Source: Rhynochetos jubatus (lineage: Eukaryota > Chordata > Aves > Eurypygiformes > Rhynochetidae). Taken from it: a stretch of DNA of 64,000 nucleotides. A program made the translations under genes and the position numbers. Shown one piece after another: positions 37,901-51,436 of this stretch (within the stretch, counting starts at the first letter, position 1; each line of letters opens with the position of its first letter). The stretch is from positions 16,952,774 to 17,016,773 of the forward strand of contig CM050664.1 in assembly GCA_027574665.1 (NCBI GenBank). Reading direction: 5' to 3'. The notes under the pieces were generated by a model that searched no databases, was not told the DNA's origin, and was given only the letters and a program-made list of their open reading frames with translations.

Positions 37901-40900
37901 AACCTGAGAAGCTGGTGGCATCAGTGTATGATGACTCTCTAATCTTTTACCATTACTTTCCTCATGCAGCTCAGTATTTGATTGCTGGGGGAAAAGGAGA
38001 TTTCGACACAGACTTAGATTGAGGTCCAGGACCAATAATGATCCTTGAAAGCTTTAGATGGGAAAGAATCGCTGTCCCAAACTTGAGGTCACTGCATTTT
38101 TCACACAGCTGGTGCAAACCTGGGGCTGAGGGATTTGTCAGTGAATAGACGTGACAAACACCATAACGCATTTCAGTATATGCCAGTTAAATCAGCCTGC
38201 TGGGCTCTGCCTTACTGTCCCGGATGTTCCTGCAGGCACTGACAGGTGCAGGTAGTGTGGTCAAACTTATTTGTGCTATGTCAGGAGTTGCAGTCAGGTT
38301 AGACAATAGCAACTGAATAGCACCCCATTGTTGCAGTGGGCTAGAAACACTGTTCCCTAGTCCTGCTCCTGAGCTCTCTGTAGGCTGTGATTGACCAGGT
38401 CTGTCAGAGATCTGGGTGTAAAGATATTTCATTATTTATTAAAAAGTGTTTGGGAAAATGAGTGAAACCAGGCAGTACAAGACAATTTCTCCTATCTGGA
38501 GTGGTTATGTTCCTGTTACGATAGGTCAGCTGTTCTCCATGGCTAGGAGAGGCTGCAGTCTTATTGTTGTTGAAGTCCTGTGGTCTGTAGGGAACTAGAG
38601 AGAAAATCCCAAGGGAGTAAAACAGCTTACATCCTCGTACATCGTAAGGTAGTGCTGAAGCTGAGTGGGTTTGGTTTGTACCTTCTCTGGTACAAAGCAT
38701 GATGACAGCAAGGACCTCTGGAATGTGTCTGACTAACCAAAGGTGGTGATTCTTCCCAAAGATACCATGCAGAGCAACATAGGTACTAAACACGTTCTAA
38801 AGATCTGATAAGGTCAACACTGTTAGGTTTTTTGTGTTTGTTTTTTTTTTTAAGTTCAGTAGGGAATATGCAGTATGGGATTCGATTCTCCAAATATCAT
38901 AGCTGTAACTTTACTCTTCTTGTTGCAGGGACACATCAGGGCAAGGAAGATTTTGCACCATTTTCAGATCCTACTCTAGAGGAGCCCAGGTAAGTGCAGC
39001 TCTCAGTGCTCTGGTGGGGCTCTCTTGCTTTTCCTTTAGGCTGTAAAAGGTCTTCCATGCTGTAGTAAAGAGCCCTGAAGAGGCATGCATCAAGCGTCAA
39101 AAGGATGGGATCTGTGCAAATGGCAAGAGGCAGTGCACGTTGTCCTCTGCCTGGTATTCTGTGTTCATGAAATGTCCTAGACTGGTACAGAAGAGCTCTG
39201 TTACAGACTAGATTCAGTATTCATTTCTAGAGGAGGGCTGAGAAGATGGGGTTATGGAGGAGAAGGCAAGTCTAACTCTGAATCTGCCTTAGCTTTTTTG
39301 TGGGAGCTCGTCTTTCCTGAGGTTTGTCAAATTTGTTTAAATATGACAGTGGCTTTCCCAGTGGAGTTCCTCCAGCCTGTGTTGCCTTCAAGTCAGTTCC
39401 AAAAATAGGGTGGCTCCTACTTGCATGTTTGATGCACGCTTGAAACTAGAGCAGCTCAGTTGGATCGTAAAGTACATTCCTTAAAACATGAGGGACAGCA
39501 TTACATTTTGAGTTTCTCCTTTGGGCCCTGCTCCAGAATAGTGTCTTGATTCTGAACAGCAGAAAAATCCCGTGGTCCTCGGAAAAATTGCTCTTCGTGC
39601 TTTCTTACAGTTTTATTGTTGTCCTTTTAGTAACATGACAGGGTCCCTTCAGGATAAAGTCATTTAACTTAGGGACAACAACTGTCTTACCCTTTTTGTT
39701 TCCAAATTGGAAAACTGGAGAAAATTCCTCCTCTCTCCGACACTGAGTCAGAAGCTATATATCAGCCTCCTGACTGTGCCAGTGTCCTGGCAGCTTCCCA
39801 GCCTTTGGGAAACTTTGCCACTTTTATTCAAGCTCTTGCCACTGTTGCTTTTGGCTTTTTGCTCCTCGTAGCTGTAGACTTTTGCTTTGCTCACCCATGG
39901 CAAACCCCTCGTGCTCTCTTTCTCGGCCTTCCTGCAAATTCACTTGTGCTGTAGAGATGAGGGCACTTTGCCTGGCATGTGCTGTTGGCATCTCCTCCGG
40001 TGTCTCGTTTGTTCTTGTTTGTGCACACCTCTGGTGATGTGGATGCTCTGAGGCAGCCCCTTTGAAGGGAAGGCCAATATCCTGGTGCTTGCGGAAGTGC
40101 AAGGCACGGAGCCTTGGAGCATGCCTCGAGCGGTGGGAGCATACGGGATCTCCCGTTCACATGTTTGGTCCAGTGTGTGGGTGTATCTTTAAGTTCCCCT
40201 CTGCCCATACTACGTTTCAGAAGAATCGGCAGTTCTGATCCTAATATAACTTGTGGTCTTGAGACCATGTAATTTGCCTTAGCAGTTATAAATGAATAGT
40301 ATCAGTCAGCGTGGTTTTCTGATGACCACACGACTTAGCTTTGGTCAGCCTTTTACTGAGAACTTGCTGTGTCAAATGCCCAAGAAGGCGGCAGGCTTCC
40401 CAACTAATGTGCCCAGAAATATCATTTCAGATCTCTTACCCCTGTCTGCTGCATGACCTGCTGTTCCACACTGCTCTACAGAAGACTTTCTCCCCTTTGT
40501 GCAGACTGTGAGCTCCTCATTGCAAGTGCTGTGTCTCCACGGGGCAGCACCCAGCAAAGCCTGCACCCACGTGCTGGAACTTGAGTTCTGGCCTGCAGCA
40601 AACTAGGGCAGGCAGGAGAGGTGAAATAAGTAGCGATGAGAGTGCTTGAATTGGAGAGACAGGTACACATCTGTCTAGAAACTGCAGCGGGGCTGCACCA
40701 TGCATCCGTTGGCTTCCTGCAGCCTGTTCTCCCTAGGTGCTGCACTTGACACCGGCGGCCGTAAGATGTCATGTTCCTGGCTGACCTTAAGTGTGAAGAT
40801 TGCTTTTGTCTTCCTATTCTCAAAATAAAGTTCTTGACCTTCTTTGCTTTGGCAGCAACATCTTGCCCTTCTGCTGTGTTTATCCGTATTGCTTTAGGAA

Positions 40901-43900
40901 CTCTCACCTGAAGGTCTGCAAGGCTTGCCTGGTCTGCTTACCCCTCCGAAGGAGTGAGTCGGAGGGACGGTCACAATAAACCTTATCAGCCAGGCAGAGG
41001 GACCTCTGACACGGCTGCTTTATTGCTGAGCGCTGGGGTGTGGAGCTTACTGGCGCAGCAAGGTGGGCTTAACGCCTTTTCCTCAAGGCCTGCATTCTGC
41101 TTGTGCAGCAAACGCCTTTTCCAAAGTACTGTTGTGATGCCTTAATCTTGATCTGCTGAAATAGTCAACCCTTACCCGTAAAACCAAGAAAACAGCCCTG
41201 AACAGCAAGCCTGCCCAGGGGGGGAGGGGTAGTTCCCGAGGGAAGTATCCCCTCTGTCCTCTGAAGCATTGGTGAGATGGGCACAGTGCAAAGTGGGTGC
41301 CTCTCGAAGACTGAGTAAGGTCCTTGCAGAGTCTGCTCCAGGTGGCTCGGGGGAAAACCTGGGTTGGTTTCAGCAGCCGGTGATGGGCTCCCATGCGGCG
41401 ATACAGTGATATTCCCGCATTAGCAGGAATACAGATGTTGTCTCTTAACTCACCACATCTTTCAGTGGAAAAGTATCTCAATTTAAACTCCTAATGGTTA
41501 ACCGGAGCGAGAGGCTTATTTGGAATAACAAATGCCTGTGTGACTGCAAGAGTGGCCCTCAGCACCTCCAGTTATTTTCAGTATGCAGAAGCTAACTTCT
41601 GGCCCAGCGTTAGCGTAAAGACAGCTCAACCCAGGGTGATCTCAGGGGAGAAGAGAGAAAACGCTCCCAAGTTCTCTTAGTTCTTCAAGCTGTATTGAAT
41701 GCTGCGTGCTGTACTGACTTGGCTTCAGCCGTCTGCTTTCCCTTCCGCTGCCTTGGTATCATCAGACTGCCAGACTTCTCCTGTAGGGAGCCTGATGCAG
41801 ATCCAGTCAGAGGCAAGAGAAGCAGCTTTTTTTTAACCTAACAAGCCAAAAGCTGAGGAAGAGTAAATACAGCAGAGAAGAGAGACGCCAGGGTGTGGAA
41901 AGCTCTGTTTAAAGTGCAGTGTGATATTTGTACAAGAACAGCTTGGTATAAACTGGCTGTGAGCACCTTCACGCTGAGAATTAGCAGAAGTTCTCACTGA
42001 GTAGAGAACCGAGACCTGAACTGAGCTTCCCGTAAGGAGCACAAGGGGAGCTTGAAGAGTGAGTTTCCAAAGAGGACTTTGGCATGTTAGCAGTGAGAGC
42101 AGGAGGCTGGAGGCCAGCTGGGGAGGCCCCAGCCTGGCAGCCTTGACAGGGTGACTGGGAACAGGGAGACTCCATCTGAGTAGCCAGTGCTTGAGAGAAT
42201 ACTTGGTATGAAAAGTGCCTTCAGGTGAGGGACACAAGCCTGACTTTCCCACACACACCTTCTTGTGATAAGAATTGTATCTTCTGAAGTAAACCCCTGA
42301 GAGGCTGCGAAGTGAAGAAAGTGTCCAAACGGGGAGCAGACCTCCTTGGCAGTTTTCCTCAGCCGCACAGCACAGCCACATGCTTTGCTCAGACTAGTCC
42401 CTCCACGGAGAAGGGCACCTCGATGCCTTCCCCAGTTGAGACTCCACACCGCTTGCCTGGGTACGTAGCCCTGTGGCTTTCATGTTCAGCAGGAGCTTCC
42501 TCCTCTTGAAAACATCTAAAGTAAAATAGCTTCGCTGTCCTTGATGAGTGGGCTTCAAATGAGGACCGGCCCCTTCTTTCAGCCAAGGCTGACCAGCCGG
42601 GTTTGCTGCGAGGATCACGGATCTGTCTTGCTTTCCCGCCCTGACTAGCTGCTCTGATCCCACCAGGGATGCAAGAAGCTCTTCGGATCAAGGCGGAGGC
42701 GTGGGGCGTACTGTTGTGTCTGGGACCACCCTCCTTTTCTCGCTTCCCTGAGGTTTGAGTTTCCCTTCTGTCGTAGCTGCTTTCATCATCCCCTCCCTCT
42801 TAGGGTCTGTTGGGCCAGCAGGTCCTGACCGCACCGCCTCAGGGTCTCGCTTTGGGGCAAAAGAGGAGCAGTCGTGTCTGGGTTAGCAGAGCACTGGCCT
42901 CTAGGCACTGGAGGGGCAGGGGTGGTGTGCAGGCCACATGGTGGGGACTGTGGGGCCGGGGAGGGTAGAGATGGCAGCGCAGTAGCATGGTGACCTGCTA
43001 CTGGAGTCTGGAGCGTGCTGCGTGGCAGACTGTCGCAGTGTAGCCTATGGCGCAAGGCATTTAGTGATGCTTAAAGGTGCTTCAGAAATCTTCTGGCTTG
43101 CTCTTGGACTCGTGCTTTTTGGCTCTTTCTGCTTGGCTGTAAGATCTCAGTTACACCGACAGCAGAGCTGGCACACTGATCCCGACTGCTGCGTGCAGCT
43201 GGGGCTCTGCTGGCTGCTGAGAGCCAGAGCAAGCTATTCCAAGAGTCGACATGGAGGGGAGAAAGAGGGTTGCGGTGGTGCTTCCCGATCTAGCAAGGAA
43301 GAAGCAGTGCTAGTCTCGTTCCTGATGTCCTCAACGCCAGTGATTTAAACTGTTTCTGGAAACATGGCTTGCCAACTCTGCCCAGACACGCCGATACAGA
43401 AGGTCCTTCATGAATAGTTCAGACCATAAGCCATAATCAGCGTTGAGAAATGCTCCCACCTCACAGCAAAGCTGCAGCCCTAACAGAATAATGAATATCG
43501 CTGAGTTCTGCTTAGGCAGGTGATTTGAGTAGCTGCTGTTGATCCTGTTCAGGGCTGCTTAGTATGCAGGAAGGTGGCGGCTTTTTTGGCAGCTCAGCAG
43601 ACCCCAGGATAGGCTCTGCTCTACCTTACGGCTGTCTGTGTTGCTGCAAGTACCTTACCTGCCTCAGGCCATTTTGATGGGGTTCTCCAGCTGCCGGAGG
43701 AGTCCACCCTGCCTGCCAAAATGTTTATCAGTGATAAATAACCCCCCCAAATGTGTTACGCTGTTGGGAAATGGTTTGGCAGCAGGATGCAGTTGCCCAT
43801 GAGCCAAAGTCCAAGGTGCCAGCTGGAAAGCCGTGACCAAACGCAGCTCTGAAAGAGCAGGCAGGAGAGACAAAGTGTTCTGGTTATTGTCAGCCCTGAA

Positions 43901-46900
43901 TCTTTTGTTTGTGGTTTACTTCATACTGTGGGCCAGAGAAATCCAGTCTGGGGGGACCTTCCAGGCTTCTTCAGCAACAGCTTTTTCCCATCGGTGGAGA
44001 ATAGCAGTGAGTGATGCTTTCCTGGCCACCCATCTGCCTGCGCTGAGCTGAAGGCTCTGGCAGTCGTGCGCGCGCTGGCTTCCCCCCGGCCGTGTTCTTG
44101 CATGCCTGTGCGAGTGGTTGGAGATCCAGCTCGTAAAGCATCTGGGAAGCCTTTTTGGAGAAGTCTGCTTTGCGCTGTTGGGTGAGCACGCTGCTTCTCT
44201 CACCTTTAAAAGCTCATCAGCCTGGTGTAAACCTGCAGCAAGCAGACGGCGATGATACCGTGTGGGTTTTTTTCCCCCTTGGCTGTGTGGACAGATCTCT
44301 GTGTAAGCTCCTGCTGAAAGCAAGTTTAGGTTTTGGCAGAGTAAGTGTCCACATGTGCTGCTGGGTACAATAACAGATGATCTCTCTGCGTTCCTTGTTC
44401 ACTACGCGACGTACTCATGTGGAAATTGCTGTCGCTGGGGTGCTGAGGGTCGTGCCAGTCCCAGTAGCGTGGAACAAAAGCAGAGTGGAGACGAAACTTT
44501 GAAAATCAGTTGTGAAAAGGCCCGAGACTGGTCTGGGAATGAGTCCAGTCGTCTCCCACCTCGCACAGAGAAGCCTGTAGGCAGGCTGAGGAGAAAAAGC
44601 AGGAAGGCTGTGGGAGAGTTGGTGAGGGCTCTGGAATACCCTTGATCTGAGAACCTGAGGGTGCAGCTTTTCACTTCATGCTGTGGGAACTTGGGCTACG
44701 TAATGCTTACAGAGGTGCTTTGTGAAAGTAAAAATCAAGAGATACGGAGATCTCGCGGCGTTGACAGCCACCTAGGCACTTAGAGAAGAATTTAGGCTGC
44801 AAACGGGAAACTGTTGATTTGTCTAGTTGAGTAAATTAAAATTCTGCGCACGTTAGTCCAAAGGAGACTTTTAAAAGGAGCTGAAATAAATGACAGCTCT
44901 TAGTTGGAACTGTCGGTAGAGATGGAGCCAGCTCCCTGTCTGCGTGCGTGTCTGCATACTGTTCTCTCTAGGGGAGTAAATGGTAATGACAAAGTGTATT
45001 TGGGATGTATGCTCTAGAAACGTGGTGTCTGGCGCATGCCAGCACTGCTTGGAAGAAGTGTGAGGTTATCTGGCAGCACCACGAGCTGGCCAGGGGTTTT
45101 TAAGACTGCTTCCTCCACCTTCCACTGAGTAACAGTAAGGCTGGTCTAATACCCGTGCTGGGGAGGATGCAGACAGAAGAAAGGCATTGGACGCCTTGGC
45201 CGCGGTGTCTTTGAGAAGCTTTCCTTGACAATCCCTAAACGTGCACGCGGGGAGCTGCGTTATGACTTGGAGGGGGAGCTGGCAGACAGCGTGTCTCCTC
45301 TTGCCTTTAGTAATGGTGGTCTTGACCTTCCACCCTGCTCCGGAGAACTTGGGGCTGTGTTTTTGCTGATGTTTTATCCCTATTCCTATTTAAAGAAGAT
45401 CCAGGCTGCAGCTGCCAGCAAGCTTAAAATCTCTCTCCTCCTAGAGCATATTTCTGGCAGAAGCAGTCTTCATGAAGTAGGTCTTGGGTCTGTTTCTCTT
45501 GGCGAATAGAACTTGTCAATCCAGAAATAAAGTAAGTAGACTTTATTCAACTCTCTGGCAGTTTGTCTTGGAAGGGGGTCGTCAGACTTTTTTGCTTTCT
45601 TTATTTTCTGACTCTCTTTCATTCACACGTGCAGCCTTGGGGGCTGGAAGTCAAAACAAACGTAGTAAAAATGAAAAGAAAGCTGTCCTTTTTTTTAATT
45701 ATTACTTTCAAAATGCACGTGAAGTGTGAGGGATCCTGGTAGAGGCATTTCTTGATTGGGTTCTTGAAAAGCAGTAGCTTTAGTTTTGTGGATTTTTGTC
45801 ATTATGGAAAATTATTACTTCCTTCTTATTTTTTCCTATCTAGATCTAGGAGAAACTGATTCTCCAAAACAAAACCAATCTCCGGTTCTTTTTGCCTATG
45901 AAGTTTTTTTGACTGTTCTAGAAAATGACACTGAAAAAAATCATGGGCTCTGGACCTGAGCTCCAAACTTCCTTGGGGGAAACTGAAAATGCCTCTGCTC
46001 CCCCCACCACACACATGCTTCTGTAATTATGAAAACTCATTGCTAGGTCCCTCAGAACAACCTCAAACCCAAACTTTGAAGGGCTCGCTCTTCATACTGG
46101 GCTACCAAACGTCAAAACCAACCCACCACGCGTGACTTGCCTTTTTTTTTTGACCCTTTCCACTTCTTTTTCCACATTTGAGCCTTTCTGCAGATGGTAC
46201 AAACACAGGGGCTTAGATGTTGGAGGGCCAGCAAGGACAGAAGCGGCAAGCTTTGCCTGGGGAGCGCCTGCCTGGGGTTGAAATGCTCTTCAGCGAGGTT
46301 GGGGTTAAAGCTCAGGAGTCAATTGACCTGACCAAGACGATGAAATTGGGCAGGCTTTGGGAGAGCTGCTTATTCTGAGAGAGCTGAGAGAAAGGCAGAC
46401 AACATCACGGCACACCCAGCATCCTGTGAGAAAAGCTGCTTTTCCCGGAGGGGGGGAAACGCTTCAAGTGCCAGCTTGAGACCTGACTTTATTATGAGGA
46501 TTCAAGTGCCTTTGTGGCTAGGTGCCCTGGTGTTACATCATTCCCGGGTGCTCCAGAGCTCATGCTGCTGATTGTTATTTCTTCTATAAACTTGAGGTAC
46601 ATCACGTCTTCATACATGGCTTCTGTACAGGCTTCCCCCAGCTTGTCACAGGCTTTGGCAGCAGCAAATACTGTAAAGCTGCTCTTCGGGAGGACCGGGG
46701 AGTTTGTGTTTCCCGTCTGTGCAGTGGATTTTCCATTTCAGTGAATAAAGGAGCAACTCCACTGGTACGTGCAGGTGGTTGGTGTCTCTGACCTGTACCA
46801 GGAGAGTTGCTGGGCAGTTCGTCAGCTCTCTCCTTCATTGCACTGCATCTAGGCATCTCCTAGGGAGCACTAGCCTGCCAGCTGAGACTTCCCTTTGCCA

Positions 46901-49900
46901 ACCCAAGACCTCTTTTGCTTGTGCTGGGGACTCGCTGTTGATGTGGCTGTTGCTGGAGGAAACCCCTGATTCAGAGGAGGCTGGTTCTGCTGAGCTTGCT
47001 GCTAAATGATCTGTTGTCCCGGAGTCTAGCTCAGGCTGGTTCGTTCTGCCCTTAGCTTAGCCCTGCTGCTGCTGGGTTTTACCTTCCGTGGGGCGCTGCG
47101 CGCCCAGCTGGGCTGCCTCCTCTCGCAGCCAGATCATCTGTTTCTCCGTAGCTCCCATTTCAGGGCATCTTCAATTGTGATTCTGCCAAGTAACCTTGGA
47201 AGTGCCTGTTGTCTCTTGAATTGCGAAGAAGAGAGTGACAGGAAGTCAGAAAAATAACAGGAGAGTTACAGAAAGGCTGCTGCTTAAGACAATTCTCTAA
47301 ATGCTGCATGTGCCCAACTGGTACGGAGAGGCAGCTCCTGATGCGTTGCCTTGCGTGCCTGCAGGGCCGTGCTTAGCCTACTTTCCTTGTGCCTGTCCTC
47401 GGAAACACTGTGATTCAAGAAAAGCTCCCTTGTTAGGAGTTGCTGCGGACCTGCGTGGCGGCTAGCCGTCTGGTCGTGAGCCCTGCTAGCCAGGCTCGGG
47501 GTGAGGGTGGAGACCCCCGAGGTGCTGCTCCGTGTCATCGCTGCTGCAGGCACAAACTTCCCTGTCTTGAGTTGTGCCAGTCCTGGCTGCCAGCATCACT
47601 GTGCTGTGCTCCCAGAGGTGACTGGGGAGGGAGGTGTGGATGTGGGTGGTGTTCAGGGAAGATGGGTGTGGGCCTGAGGATGCAGTGGGTACCTTTCTTT
47701 CCAGAACAAAGGGCAGGAGGAGAGGTCCTTCGGTGGTATCTGATCCTCTAGGATTTGCCAGTTTGTTCTGAGCAACACTGGCTGCCTTTGGCAGGGCCCG
47801 GCGTGGATGTCAGTGATGAACTCTCCTCCAGAGATGCCGTATTGCTTATTGTCATCACTCAACTCCTTCCTTGCCAGCGAGGGCATGACAGAATGAGACA
47901 GGATCTGCAGAGGGAAAGCAGGCTGAAGATGGGTGTGTTTTATGAACTTTGCCATGTCCTGCTACCATCCTGCCACTGAATGCAGCCGTTCTGTGTGAGG
48001 GGCAAAGAAAGAGACTGTTTCTGCCCCTGAGTTTGTGTGGGATTTGAGACAGGAGGAGGGCGTGTTTTGCACAGCCTTGCTCCTCTGGCTGCATGTCACC
48101 GAGGCACTTCTTTGTGGACAGTGCTGCTTTGGAAACAATTTGGGAGAATTTCAAGCCAAAATAGGAGTAAAACTTTCCCTAATAGTCGGGGACCGAGTTC
48201 ATACAGACCTGTTGTCTCAACCTCAGCCGTGGCGAGCACCCAAATCGTGGCCGGAGCAACGTTCTGTCCCTTAGCCCTTTGTTTTCTGCATGTGGAGAGG
48301 GTCTTCCAGGCGTATCGCCCTTTCCGTTTGCCCACTACAAAACTGCCTGATTCCTTGTTCTTTTCCTCTAGGGAATTCTCTTGGTGTACGACATCACTAA
48401 TCGCTGGTCCTTCGATGGGATAGACCGATGGATAAAGGAAATAGATGAGGTAAGCTGAGTGGAAGAACACGTGGAGTGATCTATAGCAGAAACCCGTGGA
48501 GGTGCCACCTCTGATACGGGGACAAGAATGGCTCTGCTGTGGAAACGATGGCAGTCTGCTAATAAGAAAAGTGTTTGTCTTCCGCTTGTGTATAAATCTG
48601 GAGTAGCAAGAAAGGGCTTGGAAATGGCCAGGAAAGATAGGAAGTCCCCTTTAAAATGGACTGTGGAGGGGATGAATTAATTTTCCTCACCATGTAGCAC
48701 TGCTTGGCAGTCCCTCTCAGTCACAGAGCAGTTTCTGTTTCTTCGTCCTTCGTTGCTATTGCAGCTAAGCAGGATATTGGATGTAGGCTGGCCTTACTAC
48801 AGACAAGCCGTGATTTCTCCACTTCTTTCCTTCTTTAAGCATGCTCCAGGCGTCCCTCGGATCCTGGTGGGAAACAGGCTTCACCTCGCCTTCAAGCGGC
48901 AGGTGCCAACGGAGCAGGCCCGGGCATACGCGGAGAAGAACTGCATGACCTTTTTTGAGGTCAGCCCCCTGTGCAACTTCAACGTCATAGAGTCCTTCAC
49001 GGAGTTGTCCCGTATTGTCCTCATGCGCCACGGCATGGAGAAGATCTGGAGACCCAACAGAGGTGAGTAGTGAGGAGGACGCTGAGCATGGGGAAGGTGT
49101 GAGAGCTGGCTGGGCTGAAATGGAGCCATGTTTTATTAGCAACTGTGGGATCTGAAAGCACCTGACACGCAGGAATGCCTCGGGTCAGACAAGCTGAAGC
49201 TGAGCCACAGCAAGCTGCCTGTACTAGCGCAGGAAGCCGGCAGGCAGCGGTGAGGGATGGGCAGCTCCAGAAGGCAGTTCAGCCTGTCTAGGATCTGAAT
49301 TGCTCCAGGGCATCCTACACCTCTCCACTTACTCTGGATGAGGCTGAGTGCAATTAAGCTCTCAACTTTAAAGTACTTCAATCAAACGGCTGTGTGGGAT
49401 GAATCCAAGCACAAGCACCTCTGTCCTCACTCTTGCCTGAGCCTGTGTCTCCTGTTTTGGAGAGAAGTGGAGTCCAAATGAGCCCAAGGAGCTGAAAGGG
49501 ACTTAATCCCATCCCTGCTGTTGGCACAGAGCGGTGGGCTGGGGTGTTCCATATATCCAGACACACGTGTGGCAGGCTGCAAGCAGAGCCCACGTTATGC
49601 CTCAGCCTGTTGCATTTGAAGCAAAATAGTCTTATGTCCCACGTTCCTGGCTGGGGGTAGCGGTGTGCCCCACTGGCAGCCTGAGCAGCAGGAGATTCGT
49701 GCTCTGGGGGTGATCTGCCTTCAGGTGGATCCTCAGCTCCCACTCATGAGGGCAGGAAAATCCTGTTTGCCAGCCCCAGTCACCTAATTATCTGCCAGGG
49801 CTCCTGCCTGTGACCCGTCTGCTGTGCCGCTGTCTCCAGTTCGTGGAGGGATGGTGAGCAGGAGGAACCGGGCTGCGTTTGCAGACCTCTTCTGAACCTC

Positions 49901-50848
49901 TTCCTGAGGCAGGACTTGGGAGCCGCCTGCCTGAGCCTGGCAGCGTGGCGTTGGCGGCAGGCTGGAGGTGAAAGCATGCCCTCGTGTGGCTGCTTGCCGG
50001 GAAGTTCCCTCCGAGCAGACTTCCCAGGGCAGGCTCAGGATGTACACTGAGCTAAGAGGAAGCCTGCAAGGGCAGAGCCTTCTGGCTTGGTGGGATCTCT
50101 TGCTGCAGGATCTCTTTGTGCAGGCTTTCTGCAATGAGCTAGCCCCGTGGCTGCTGCTCCCCGAGCAGGGCCCAAGTGAGCCTGTCCTGCTCCTGGGCTT
50201 TCTGACCCTCTTTCTCCTTCCCTGAGCATCTCCTTCCGGCTGCCAAACCATGGCCTGAGAAGCCAAGTGTCCGGCAGGAACATCAGCAAGGGACTGCCTG
50301 TCCCAGGTGCTGTGTGGAGGAAAGGGCTGGCAGTGTCCAAGCCCTGTGCTGACACCAAAGCTGGTGTTGTGTGAAGTGCTAACCTCTAAGGCAGAGCTCA
50401 CCTGGAGCTTCCCAAGCTTTTGTCTGAACTAATCTGCTCCCTGTTTGAGGCTCCTGTGCAGTCGTTATTAGCTGCTCTCCCCAAAGGAGCAGGAGCTGCA
50501 CAGCATGAGGGGAAAGCAGCCTTTGGGGTCTCCTGGCCCGTGACTGTCTGGTCTTTTCTCCCACCAGTGTTCAGCTTACAGGACCTGTGCTGCCGAGCCA
50601 TTGTGTCCTGCACCCCCGTCCACCTCATCGACAAGCTGCCATTGCCTGTCACCATCAAGAGTCACCTGAAATCCTTCTCGATGGCCAACGGGATGAACGC
50701 GGTGATGATGCACGGCCGGTCGTATTCCTTGGCCAGCAGCGGGGGTGGGAGCAGCAGCAAAGGCAACAGCCTGAAGAGATCCAAATCCATTCGTCCGCCC
50801 CAGAGCCCCCCACAGAACTGCTCACGCAACAACTGCAAGATCTCTTAG
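16951..50848 (+). CDS. RAB40C: RAB40C, Rab-like GTPase with SOCS box
   Basis: RAB40C is a Rab-like GTPase that recruits substrates to a Cullin-5/Elongin ubiquitin ligase. Coding exons are 16951-17092, 36776-36836, 38929-38989, 48372-48449, 48840-49062 and 50568-50848. Phases agree and sum to 846 nt, 281 residues, the human length. Residues 21-28 are the P-loop GDSDVGKG, with Gly replacing the usual Ser/Thr. Switch II is WDTSGQG (68-74). The base-recognition region is GNRLHL (125-130) in place of NKxD. These departures are known for the Rab40 family. The SOCS box starts about residue 189, with the Cul5-box motif LPLP at 212-215. The C-terminus CKIS is a CaaX-type prenylation motif. The start has a strong context and gives [13 protein letters not shown], close to human MGSQGSPVK. 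The exon 5 acceptor is the less common AAG. Confidence 0.97.
19178..19330 (-). mobile_element. CR1 LINE 3' end fragment
   Basis: It reads in reverse from the CR1 terminus: 'atagaatcacagactg', then 'gggttggaaggaacctcaaa', 'gggcagggacaccctccact' and 'cctcatccagcctggcctt'. It is about 150 bp long and 5'-truncated, inside RAB40C intron 1. It is related in inverted orientation to the copy at 25125-25345. Confidence 0.9.
23245..23328 (+). repeat. A/C-rich low-complexity stretch
   Basis: The stretch is almost only A and C, with recurring aaac/aacc units (aaacaaaccccaaaacaaag, then caaaccaaccacccc). I see no LINE or SINE body attached on either side. Confidence 0.7.
24345..24375 (+). repeat. (CACC/CCACC)n microsatellite
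   Basis: Imperfect repeats of cacc and ccaccccc over about 30 bp inside RAB40C intron 1. Confidence 0.7.
25125..25345 (+). mobile_element. CR1 LINE 3' end fragment
   Basis: Plus-strand CR1 3' end: 'gtggggaggcactggggcag', 'gttgcccagagaagctgtgg', 'gccaggctggatgaggcttg', ending 'ggtcccttccaacccaaacc' and a degraded terminus ('atgactccatgatctt'). It is 5'-truncated and about 220 bp long. Confidence 0.92.
31087..31383 (+). other. AT-rich block ending in AATAAA plus A14
   Basis: Sequence markedly richer in A/T than its surroundings ends with AATAAA at 31342-31347. A run of 14 A follows at 31370-31383, at the normal distance for a poly(A) tail. It may be a retrocopied transcript end, an intronic poly(A) site with a genomic A-run, or chance. 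No coding similarity is recognised. Confidence 0.4.
35400..35830. promoter_or_regulatory. AT-rich block with palindrome and AP-1-like site
   Basis: An AT-rich stretch about 1 kb before exon 2 of RAB40C. It carries a perfect 14-bp palindrome of two head-to-head GATA cores (AAGATAATTATCTT, 35508-35521). An AP-1-like element TGATGACTCAG lies near 35589-35600. Such make-up is typical of conserved intronic enhancers, but conservation cannot be judged here. Confidence 0.3.
36837..38928 (+). other. RAB40C intron 2
   Basis: A 2.1-kb GT-AG intron in phase 2 with a poly-T run near 38841-38851. Nothing else recognised. Confidence 0.85.
38990..48371 (+). other. RAB40C intron 3
   Basis: A 9.4-kb phase-0 intron. 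I see no repeat family, RNA gene or nested coding exon. Reverse-strand open frames such as 41833-42381 (182 codons) are Ser/Leu/Cys-rich without domain features. Confidence 0.8.
49063..50567 (+). other. RAB40C intron 5
   Basis: A 1.5-kb GT-AG intron. It contains a 205-codon reverse-strand open frame (49784-50401) that looks like chance: low-complexity Ser/Gln/Arg-rich, with no motif. No repeats recognised. Confidence 0.85.
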
Positions 50849-51436
50849 CAGGACAGATGCACCGTGAGCTTCTGACGTATCCACACCCACCCACCGATGT
50901 ACAGCTGTTTGCACACCTAACCCTTCTTGACTGGATCCTTTCGGATGGGCCGCGGGCGCCTTTTTCCGATGGCACGCGCAAGTGTTGGGAATGCGCTCAC
51001 GTTTTGGCTTGGCACACGAAGCGTGGTGCCGGCTGGATCTCGCAGCGCTGGCGGGGAGAGGACTCTGCCAAGTGACCCTCCAGGAATGCTTTGGGCTTTG
51101 CCTCTCGGCCCGGGGTGGAAAATGCAGCAGCTGCCGGCTTGGGGAGGGGGGAAGGGGAAAAAAAGCTCATCCAGTCTCAATGGAGAAATGGATTTAATGG
51201 AAGATTGAGAGGCTTAAGGGAGTAGGCAAGGAGAGTCTGTGCTGCAACTTTAACTCTTGGACTCCTGAACAGATTGCTGGTGCAATAGTGATCGTTGGAT
51301 GTAGGGAAGTAAACGAGGACAGGGGACTCGTGACAGTTTTCACCGGGATGTTAACCTTCATGTTGCCAAAAACAAAGAAAACAAGGCAGGAGTTGGCCAA
51401 TTGGAAAGGGGAAGGAGGTGGTCTGCTCGCCTCCTT

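Noticed and set aside
41833-42381. 182-codon minus-strand frame in RAB40C intron 3
   Set aside because: Looks like translated noncoding DNA, with no domain or splice support.
48450-48839. Possible extension of RAB40C exon 5 leftwards (frame open from 48753)
   Set aside because: The extra residues do not match RAB40 proteins. Splicing at ttctttaag before CATGCTCCAGG restores the exact family sequence and phase.
49784-50401. 205-codon minus-strand frame in RAB40C intron 5
   Set aside because: Low-complexity composition and no recognisable domain; consistent with chance in GC-rich DNA.
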